DNA of 64,000 bases from Odontocerum albicorne. Lineage: Eukaryota; Arthropoda; Insecta; Trichoptera; Odontoceridae. A model generated the notes under the pieces. It worked only from the letters and a program-made list of their open reading frames with translations, searched no databases and was not told the origin of the DNA. The position numbers and the translations under genes were made by a program. Location: the NCBI GenBank assembly GCA_949825065.1, contig OX463845.1:30379315-30443314 (forward strand), written 5' to 3'. This document shows positions 55,640-64,000 of this stretch, in pieces (positions within the stretch are counted from its first letter, which is position 1; each line of letters begins with the position of its first letter).

Positions 55640-56315
55640 CGTGCGATTAAGATTCTATAGATCGCCTTGGTGAGAAGTACATTTTAATTCAATTTTAGAA
55701 TATGGACTCCCCATTATAACATACAATCCATTCCAGTGCTCTGGAGAGTGTCCAACATAGATTTTTGGGTCACATCAATTTTAAAATAGGCCTGAATATG
55801 AATGATGTAAATTATTATTTTTTTGTTATCTAATCTTAATTTGATAAGGCTCTTGGATCGGTGAATAACAGCGGACTTGATTGTACTTTTAAAAGTCGTG
55901 AATGAAATTATCGATTGTCTGAAACTCTTGGAAATTAATAAGCATTCGAGTTCAACAAATAATTAGCAGGCTCAATACACATTTCTACCATATGTGAAAA
56001 TTATTCAACAAATTACTTTACGAATTCTATCTTACCTAGACTACGCTGTATTAAAATAAGTACGCTGCAGTCTCAGGCGTTTTTGGAGTTAGATTCCGTC
56101 TTTAATATTTTGTTTTCAATTTATTTTACAATGATTTGACTTTGTTTTTGTATTTTTTGCGCAGTGCGGGCTGTGCGCATGTAGACGGTCCCGTATTATG
56201 ATGATAACTAGTGCTTTTGCACGATTGGATACCTGATGTAAATTTTTATAATTTTTGTTATATATTCTGTAGGTACAGTGTACCGTTTATTTATATACAT
56301 AAATAAATATGTATT
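55640..56315 (+). mobile_element. Jockey/I-type LINE 3' end with AT-rich tail
   Basis: The + strand encodes WTPHYNIQSI, FLGHINFKIGLNMNDVN, RRITADL-like and KLLEINKHSSS segments with several stops, in the order of the post-RT C-terminus. It is homologous to the - strand at 34,180-34,480 (CAAATTACTTTACGAATTCT, TACGCTGCAGTCTCAGGC). A 3' untranslated part follows (GGCTGTGCGCATGTAGACGG), ending near ACATAAATAAATATG, as LINE tails do. 5'-truncated. Confidence 0.72.
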
Positions 56316-56319
56316 AAAT

Positions 56320-58240
56320 ATTTGCACTATGTATTTTTTTTGTTTATTCTACATGCCAAACTATTTCACAATGTTCCTATTCTTCTTACTCAATACAACT
56401 GATTTAAAGTTAGATATATAATACAGTTATTTTATTTCAGAATAATTTAGAAGGTTGAAACGAGTAAAAGACAAAAATAAACAAACCTTGTTCACTTCAA
56501 TGTCCATTTCATTGAAACATAGGTCACTGTTTGTTGAGACTCTTATCAATCTGTCTGATGTAATTTGTCTCGAATTTATGAAGGGTAATCATGTTCTGGT
56601 ACTCGTGGCAAACATGATTATTGTCCTGCCTTACGAACAAAGCTTATTTGTGTTCACGACTATTTAGGACCAGAAGTCTTTCCGTGTTTTGTGGAATGGA
56701 AAGGGTCTCGTGTTTATTGTATACCCTTTATATGGGGGAATCCTTTGTGTCTGTCCGCAGGGTTAATTATTGTTCGCTTTTAGGGATATAAACGAAATTC
56801 GCATTAATTCCTTTTGAGAGAGTATACTTCTTAGATTTTTGGCATGGATGATGACATTTTGAATTTTATTAAATAATATAACTGAAGCAATATTATTTAT
56901 TTTCAAGAATATAACGCTTTTCTGATGTCGCGCTTATGATAAAGTGATGACTTAAATACATTTAATAATTTCTATTGTAATAAAACTAAATTAAAATTAA
57001 TGACTTAAACAAAATTCCCATTCTTTAAGTAGCAGAATACAAAATTCCCATTATTTAAGTAGCCTGATAATAAAATGAAATAGTAAATTTAGCATATTTT
57101 TTAAAGAATCTGATTTTACTGTAAGCAATTGAAAATAATGATTTAGAAAGGTTTGTGCTAAATTTGAATAGTAAAAAGTGTTAAAAACATTAACTTTATT
57201 AATATACTTTTAGCTTTTCGTTTTGCTTTTAAGTGCAGTTGTTTGAGTATCATTTCGCTTAAGAAATAAAAAATTCTATACTACTGAATACCTAATTAAT
57301 CTTTTCTTTGTTAAGATTTAAACGTGGTGGTCTATATGTTATGTAGCGATTTAAATGTGGTAGTCTATATGTTATCAAGCATATATAATAAATCAATTGT
57401 ATGGATTTAAAAATATGGAATAATTGTCTTTGGTGTTCAGAAATTGTCTACCTTTATAGGAGTTTAATTGCCTTCTATTCGTTAAGTTATTGTTACAATA
57501 CGAGTTTGGCGGGGTTCCTTTATTTTGTTTTAATGAGGTATTGACGATGACTTGTGAAGTGATGTTTCGTGATTAAATATCATTCAAAGAGCGTTTTATG
57601 TTTTGTGTATCTATAAAAGCTCTTACGGCTGCTTAATAAATTAATGGAGTCTGATAGTAATCTTAAATCCTCTAGTCTTAGGTACGATAATACTGCTTTG
57701 AATTATCCTCTCCTTATAATATCAGATGCTGAGAGATTTACTGGAGTTTTTAGCCTTGCTTCTGATTAGCATGAATATGAGAATAAAACTAAAACATAAT
57801 AATATTCACAAAAGTAGCACGAAAATCATGTAATTGTTTTGATCTACTGAAAATATAATGATTCTTATTGAATTTTAATCTCCATATTCCAAACTGACTG
57901 TTATTGTTAAACGCCTAAACGTGTAAGTGCTTAGAAATATGTGTAATTTATTCGTTAAAAAGGTGAGAAAATAGTAGTCTATATAGATATATTTTACGAT
58001 TTATAAAAAAAATAATGTCCACAATCCACTGGTACTTGAATAACAATAGTATTTATACTAAAATTATTTGATAGGTCTGCATGTTTTCAAATAAGAGCCT
58101 TTTGCCCATTTAGTGCGTACTACATACTCGTATACTTGTGAACTAGTCATAATAATCGACAACTACATTAACAGAAAAAATAAATAACGTATTTTTCAAA
58201 TGCAAACAAGGACCATATTCCTCAGGTTTGAACATGTAAA
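56320..58240. other. non-coding stretch with two short tandem duplications
   Basis: CAAAATTCCCATTCTTTAAG is duplicated with a 34-bp period at about 57,010-57,070. TTTAAACGTGGTGGTCTATA is duplicated with a 33-bp period at 57,317-57,377. The frame 56,455-56,667 (+, 70 codons) is unrecognised; the flanking text to 56,830 is slightly GC-richer. Confidence 0.5.
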
Positions 58241-58245
58241 TACTA

Positions 58246-58789
58246 GGCGTATCAGAAAGTAAGTGTACTGAGACTCTCACGACCGGATGGATTTTATTTT
58301 CGACATGTTGGCTACACATCCGTGTAGCCTGACCCTTCCCCTCCGCCAACGAGACCGGTTCAAGGTCAGTACGTTGAGAAGTGTCGACGCGACAACACGT
58401 TTCGTGAAATATGTCAATCCAATCTCCCGCCAAGTGCGAAATAAATAATGCCGGGCAAGAGTTTTTGAGGCGCTGCAAACTCCATGGAGATGAATTTCTC
58501 CGCTCCGATCGTTACTGGAGATGAAACTTGGGTTGCACACTACACGCCTGAAACCAAAAGGCATTCTCAACAGTGCGTCACACCTCTTCACCCTCCGCCA
58601 AAAAGTTCAAAACCACAATTTCAGCCAAAAAAATCATGGCATCCGTGTTTTGGGACTGTCAAGGCATAATTTTAATTGAATATGCCTCAAAGGGAGACCA
58701 TCAACTCTGCAAGATACTGTGAGACCCTAAAAAAATTGCGGAGGGCGATTCAGAACAAGAGGAGAGGCATACTGACAAAGGAAGTCTGC
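58246..58789 (+). mobile_element. mariner element, second internally deleted copy, cut by gap
   Basis: The inverted repeat starts after a TA at 58,244-58,245 (GGCGTATCAGAAAGTAAGTG) and the leader matches the copy at 1-770. The sequence enters a run of N at 58,790, so the 3' end is missing. Orientation is opposite to the first copy. The two share the element family but have different deletion breakpoints. Confidence 0.9.
58411..58789 (+). pseudogene. mariner transposase, deleted and frameshifted
   Basis: It starts MSIQSPAKCEI at 58,411 and, near 58,444, jumps to the segment GQEFLRRCKLHGDEFL just upstream of the first catalytic Asp, losing the DNA-binding domain. An extra base near 58,508 shifts the frame, after which IVTGDETWVAHYTPETKR carries the first catalytic Asp. 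A missing base near 58,579 shifts it again (the frame with KKIMASVFWDCQ continues), and two bases are lost near 58,680. The sequence ends in the gap at ...RRGILTKEVC, before the HDNARPH motif. Not functional. Confidence 0.85.
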
Positions 58790-58989
58790 NNNNNNNNNNN
58801 NNNNNNNNNNNNNNNNNNNNNNNNNNNNNNNNNNNNNNNNNNNNNNNNNNNNNNNNNNNNNNNNNNNNNNNNNNNNNNNNNNNNNNNNNNNNNNNNNNNN
58901 NNNNNNNNNNNNNNNNNNNNNNNNNNNNNNNNNNNNNNNNNNNNNNNNNNNNNNNNNNNNNNNNNNNNNNNNNNNNNNNNNNNNNNNNN
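58790..58989. other. assembly gap, 200 N
   Basis: A run of exactly 200 unknown bases inside the mariner. The round number suggests a placeholder rather than a measured size. Confidence 0.99.

Positions 58990-59057
<68 letters not shown>
58990..59057. repeat. (TA)n microsatellite at gap edge
   Basis: An uninterrupted TA run of about 60 bases followed by TGTATAT and a T-run. It probably caused the assembly break. The apparent peptide of alternating Tyr and Ile across the gap is an artefact. Confidence 0.98.
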
Positions 59058-59059
59058 TT

Positions 59060-60600
59060 TTTTTTTTATTAAATTGCTAGTGATCTTTTAAATATTATTT
59101 TCGATAATAATTCATAAAACTTAACTTGACGAGGAAGAACATGGAATAAAAAAATGAATATCTCTATTGACAAAAAACACAGTCTTTAAAACTAAAATAT
59201 TCGCCTCGTTAGATATTATGATCCTCGTTAGATATTATGATCCTCGTTTTTCCATAAATTTCGAAGGAATGGGGGAGTTTGAAGAGCTAATATTTTCATA
59301 ATTTGATTCAGTGGTAAATCTTGGGAATAATCTTGACACGGCGCTGGTTTATTTTATAAAACAATGAACAAGTATCTTGGCATGTCTCTCACAAGTGACA
59401 GGCCGTCAGTGATCCATCTTGGTTGGGATCTCTTCTCGGGCTTAATAAAACTGAAAATTCAACGTTCAAAATGAATGGATTGCTTTCATTTTTTATTAAA
59501 ACTTCGTATCGCTTTGTGATATTACCCAAATATCCTATTTTTCAAATAATTAAGGTAAATGTCATTTATTAGTAAAGTTAAGAGTTCAATAAAGCTATGG
59601 AATATGTGAATTATGCTATTTAAAATTAAGTCTATTTCATGCAAAAATACAGCAAAATACATATATCTTTTGACTAAGAAATATTACTTCGATTTAAAAA
59701 TCAAAATAAATGTTTAAAAATTTACAGAAAAGTTTAAATGTTTACATTTAACCTTTTTGTAGTTACGAATTTTATTTAGACTCGGAGAAAGCATATTTTT
59801 AACACTTTTTCTAAAGTTTTTTGTGATATTCTCTAGCATTTGTATTCATGTGCGCATTGTAGGAGTACATTCTACTAAATTAACATACACGTGAATATGA
59901 TAAAAGTGTTTACATTTTAATTAATTAAATGAATAAAATAATCGTCCTTATTTGATACATATGGCAAATAAAAAAATTGAATAGCAAGAGCTAACTGTAA
60001 TAGCGCTTCCAGTACATATTCTATATTTTCAATAAATGTAATCAACTACGAGTAATCTTGGGTCACTGACTTGGAACACTCAAATTGAGGTAAAAAACAT
60101 TAAAATTGAATTTAAAGATTTTAACTTCCATTTTTTTGGTTCTGAGCAACGTTTCTCCATAGTTCATTTATAAAAAGAGTGTAAGAGTGTGTGTCTTGAG
60201 TAATATTGTTTGCCCAGTGAGGGGAAGAGCACGGAATAAACATATTTGGAAATAAAAATTATTTATGTCATAATAATGTGATTTGATATTTTTAATTTTG
60301 GTAAACAAATATTTTTAATATAAATGTATACTCGTATGTAAAATGAAAAAAAATGTTTGTATACAAAATGATTTCCAGCCCAAGATTATTTGCTAATTTT
60401 ATATATTGAATAAATTGTTGATGAGAAATTGTATAATTTAGAATGGAAAGAATAATGGTTGAATATTTTTTACTAAGAAAATAATTGTTGAATATTGTAT
60501 TATTTTGGCCTGTCATAAATACAAACATAATAATCTAAAAAAATATTTAAGAAACATGTTTCATTAGACCTTACGGTTTAAAATAGATACAATTTTTCAC
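59060..60600. other. AT-rich non-coding stretch with one tandem triplication
   Basis: The 20-bp unit ATCCTCGTTAGATATTATG is repeated about 2.5 times at 59,202-59,250. TACGAGTA or its complement is near 60,046 and 60,324. Otherwise empty. Confidence 0.5.
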
Positions 60601-60604
60601 GTCC

Positions 60605-60870
60605 TTTAGTTTTATGTATAACAAATAAACCTCGCCAGTTCCCCCAAATCCAAACAAGTTAGGGTCGTTGCCCCACGCTGCCCCCACCGTACCAATCAAA
60701 GTTGGATTCCTCACCCCCCACACATACGGGGCTGCCACATTCAGTCAGTCCAACCCTTAAAAAGTTTTCTGCCTCCGCACCCTTAAGAAAACATGGCCCA
60801 AAACCACTTTTTTTTAGTTTAGAATGACTCGAACAATATTTGAATGAAAAGTGGCACACGCTTGAACAAA
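60605..60870. other. GC-rich patch, unidentified
   Basis: GCCCCACGCTGCCCCCACC and CTCACCCCCCACACATACGG stand out from the AT-rich surroundings. The - strand frame 60,659-60,859 (66 codons) is Gly-rich near its end and unrecognised. In C-run style it resembles the island at 14.2 kb, but I found no shared words. Confidence 0.35.
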
Positions 60871-60984
60871 AGTTACAATTTATCGAGTTAAATATATAAA
60901 TGTATTGGAAAAACTAATATTTCAGTTATCGTTAAAAAATCTTTTTGAATAGAAAAGTTTTCAAAAACCAATGTAATATTTTAC

Positions 60985-61330
60985 ACTCATGTATATCGTC
61001 ACGTCATTTCCCTGTCAAGGTAGGCAGAGATGACAGGGATCCAAACATTCATATCTCGACACACATTTTTCGCTTCTTCCACATATATCATATACACCTT
61101 CCCATACAATTCCTAAGATTTCTCGGACTTTCTACGTTTCATTTTTTCAAAATATCAATCGCTCGACCCAAATATATTTTTAAGTCTTTCTCTTTCCCTC
61201 CTTCAACTTGAATTTGTACTATATATTTGTTTTGTTATTCTTTATTTATTCATTCGTTCCACGCGCCTAAACCATTTAAGAGCGCACTTCTTCATCTCAC
61301 TCAACACACTCGCCTTAAGTTCACATTAAT
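60985..61330 (-). mobile_element. RTE-like LINE 3' tail
   Basis: The + strand reads ATCGTCACGTCATTTCCCTG, CAAGGTAGGCAGAGATGACA and TATCTCGACACACATTTTTC, matching the complement of the C-terminal coding tail at 55.2 kb. It reaches further upstream than other copies (TTCCACGCGCCTAAACCATT at 61,257), text also found at 63,180. Confidence 0.7.
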
Positions 61331-61334
61331 CCTT

Positions 61335-62915
61335 TACGGAATGTAGTGTATACCTGATATATATGATAATCTCCTGTTTTCTTCTGAATGCCCTCATTTC
61401 TACTTGAAATCTGTGGTTTCTTCATCTACATGTTTTTTTTTTTCAAAAAAACATATTAAACGTCTTATCGAGTCTAGGTACTTGGGAGATTTTTTTTCTG
61501 TTATTAAAAATGTCGTTCTTAAAAATATGAGAATATGAAAAGACTTGATTAATAATGCCATATTCGATTTTTTTTGCCATTCTTAGTCCCAGTCTGGTTA
61601 AATGTGTTAAACATGTGCAAGTATTATTGCTTCTCTACCCAGCAGGGAGGTGTCTCAACCATACTAATGAATCCTGTGTCATTTATATACAATCTTAAAC
61701 TTATATGTTTTATATGCTCTGCTTCTTTTTTCACAGCAGATTTTTTTGGTTTATAAAATAGATTGGTAGCTACGAAGATGTTGTAATTGAAAAAAATGAT
61801 AAAAAACCAATTCGACTTAAATTTTACATGTCTTTTTCGATGTGAAAATGCGAAATTTTGCAGTAACAAGTAATGGATGCTTTTGTATTTAAAAGATGAT
61901 TATGATACAAAATTGAGTATAGCTTTATTTTCTCTCAAAGCTGCATTAATTGAAAACGTCGACTTATCTCCGTTGTAATATGAAAATATATCGAAGCCAT
62001 GCGGGTTATTCCAGACAGGAAGCAATTTCAAAATACAATATCTGTGATTTTTCCAGTACATTGCACATTTCTTAGCTACAAATGTTTGCGTTCCAATGAT
62101 TTTTAGACGAATGTGAAAAATGTAACTATAGCCTAATAATTTAAGATAAGTACAATAAATGTAACAGAAACTTTAGAATTTAAGCAACGAAATAGTGAAC
62201 TAAAATATATTGGTCAATTCGAAATAAAATAGAATCGTTTTTTATTGCCCCTAACTATTAAAACATATTTAATTTACGTACTACGATAGTTAACCATTTT
62301 AACAATACTGTTTAATTTTGAAGAAGAAAACATTTTCCAGATTTTTGAGCATTGTTTTATTTAAAATGTTTAAATCATTCACCCGGACTACTCTCAACCG
62401 GAAATAGTCTATAAGTTTTTCAAGCTCACCGCTCTTAATTTTTCACGTTGTCCTTTATTGTTTATGGCTTTAGATTCTGGAACCAGCTACTAATTTACAT
62501 AAAACTTGCTCCGTAGTTGGCGTATTTCAAAAAATGATTTAAAAAACGTAATATTACACTTCAGTGGCGTAGCGAGTCTCGGGTTTCCACATTTTCCTTT
62601 AACTTAATTTTTTCTTCTTTCTCCTAGTCGCAGACGTAATCATTAAAATTCAATCCTCAAATAATGCCTGTCTTCATTTATCTTAAAATTATATCCTTTA
62701 TCATTATATTTCCTTTGTATAAAACTAGTGAAGATCTTTCCCTCAACACTGGAAATCAATTTTTTTTTTGTTGGTTACAAGAGTTTGCTTTTTTGCAGTA
62801 AACTCACCACATTACACATCATGCAAAGAACTGTTAAACTTATTAAAAAATCATCATTGATCTCTAAATGTTTCGCTTTCTTTACGTTTATGAATCTCCT
62901 ATTCGGAAGCCTACA
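61335..62915. other. AT-rich non-coding stretch
   Basis: Frames at 61,574-61,756 (+) and 61,624-61,869 (-) have no domain. Confidence 0.5.
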
Positions 62916-62919
62916 TAAA

Positions 62920-63240
62920 TTTATATACATACCATCACGCCGTCTCTCTATTGAGGTAAGCAGAAAGGTGAGAACGCCAGACATTACTATTGCGACACAC
63001 ATCTTTTGCCTCTTCGACATCCATACACCTTCCATACAGCTCCAACGATTCCTCTGAATTTTAACTTTTACTTCTTTAAAAATTTGCAACACTTGATCCA
63101 ACCATGCTTTTCCTTTTCCATGCCTTCCACTCACATTTGCAATGTATATTTATTTTATTAGTCTTTTTTTATTAATTCATTCCGCGTGTCCAAACCGTCT
63201 TAGAAAAACCAAAGCAATTCCTATAAATATGGTATCCTGT
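62920..63240 (-). mobile_element. RTE-like LINE 3' tail with open frame
   Basis: The - strand encodes GKAWLDQVLQIFKEVKVKIQ and NRWSCMEGVWMSKRQK, the same C-terminal segment as at 55.2 kb (WLDHANDI..., NR.C......EAK). It ends near ACGGCGTGATGGTATGTATA at 62,925-62,945, the family's 3' terminus. Upstream, TTCCGCGTGTCCAAACCGTC pairs with the 61.26-kb text. Confidence 0.7.
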
Positions 63241-63244
63241 ATTA

Positions 63245-64000
63245 TATTTGTGTCTTAATAACATATTTAATTTATTTTATTAGGCGATATACTTGATGAC
63301 AATGAATAGAACACAAATAATCTATGTAACAGAGAGTGAACATAGTAATATACATTCTTTCAAGAGTAACGAAATACATAAGATAAATATTCCGTTGAAA
63401 AAAAAAAGGCTAGGCATTGATTTCTGGTTGGTCCAATATTTGTTCTTTTTCAGATAAAATTGTGAGTCAGTAAAACTTGAGACGAAAAAATATGTAAATT
63501 GAACCGATTCTGAATATACTGCTATGTGTGACAATGTTTTTTCAAGTAAAATTAGATTTTTTCCCCGAAAAATAGCGATTTCTTCCATCTCCCCTTACAG
63601 TGCTACACGGAATGTCTGGGTTCTCTCTATAGTTCTTTGAAGTTTATTAAATAAACTGTCACTAAGGAGAAAAGTCGCAAAAGAGAGGCCTATTCACTGC
63701 GAGAGTTTTCAGTGCAATATGAAAGGAAAGTTGTGAAACCGATTGAACCGACGCAATCGAAAAAGAAAATGAAAAATTTCTAGAGTAATTTGTTTGAACT
63801 AAAATTTCTTCATTTTATAATATTGGAGAAAAATAATCAAATTGACTATCAAATATATGTTTCACAAGATCATCATTTAAGGTATAAAAATCATGGAATA
63901 TGATCCGAGAAAACGTTTGAGAAGTGGAGAATTCAAGTTCAAGGCAAGATTCAAACTGCTGCATTTTTTCAAAGAAATCTAGCATGCAAACCACATTTTT
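63245..64000. other. AT-rich non-coding stretch
   Basis: 63,590-63,780 is slightly GC-richer (AACCGATTGAACCGACGCAA). The frame 63,322-63,588 (-, 88 codons) is unrecognised. Confidence 0.45.

Noticed and set aside
58143..58591. Two - strand frames of 104-111 codons
   Set aside because: They are antisense shadows of the mariner 5' half at 58,246.
58676..59080. 134-codon frame across the gap
   Set aside because: It consists of mariner sequence, 200 N and a translated TA repeat.
62775..63134. 119-codon - frame as a host gene
   Set aside because: Its first half is the C-terminal segment of the RTE-like LINE also seen at 55.2 kb; the rest reads through the element's 3' end into unrelated AT-rich DNA.

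Overview
This window looks like gene-poor nuclear DNA of an arthropod, most likely an insect. It is AT-rich (about 30% GC by eye) and almost every stretch I can interpret is a transposable-element remnant. I found no complete host gene. The RTE-type LINE tails, Transib element, mariners and tRNA-derived SINEs all fit an insect. The wording of the RTE tails reminded me of moth and butterfly elements, but that is memory and not proof of order.

Layout. 1-770 is the end of an internally deleted mariner. 0.8-15 kb holds LINE 3' fragments (4.5, 5.9, 9.5, 10.3, 13.6 kb), hairpins at 3.0 and 3.3 kb, a 251-bp foldback element at 5.6 kb and a GC-rich island at 14.2 kb. 15.3-15.9 kb has the only two segments that could be host exons. 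16-32 kb is crowded with two tRNA-headed SINE families (A and B), a hammerhead-like motif at 16.76 kb, a foldback at 24.6 kb and fused Penelope-like termini at 29.1 kb. 32.6-36.4 kb carries two diverged copies of an unknown repeat of about 0.8 kb. LINE remnants lie at 34.2, 37.0 and 38.9-39.5 kb. A nearly intact-ended Transib element occupies 40,213-42,059. A diverged tandem repeat (43.6-44.3 kb), a DD41D-type Tc1/mariner element (44.6-45.9 kb), a Penelope-like element with inverted terminal arms (49.4-50.7 kb) and a 61-bp satellite (51.4-51.8 kb) follow. 55-64 kb holds more LINE tails and a second deleted mariner that runs into a 200-N gap.

The most striking item is the Transib element. Its ends begin CACAGT, followed by an identical 23-base spacer at both ends and then an A-rich nonamer (ACAAAATCC on the left). 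It is flanked by the 5-bp duplication CGTCG. That is the architecture of a 23-RSS of V(D)J recombination, as expected for the RAG1-related Transib superfamily. It sits in the head of an older SINE. Other notable signals are hammerhead-like motifs in Penelope-like sequence, the palindromic fusion of two Penelope ends, the strong excess of the 8-mer TACGAGTA, and the unexplained duplicated repeat.

The elements do not form a pathway. They are parasites of different classes whose nesting gives relative ages. All coding remnants contain frameshifts, stops or deletions.
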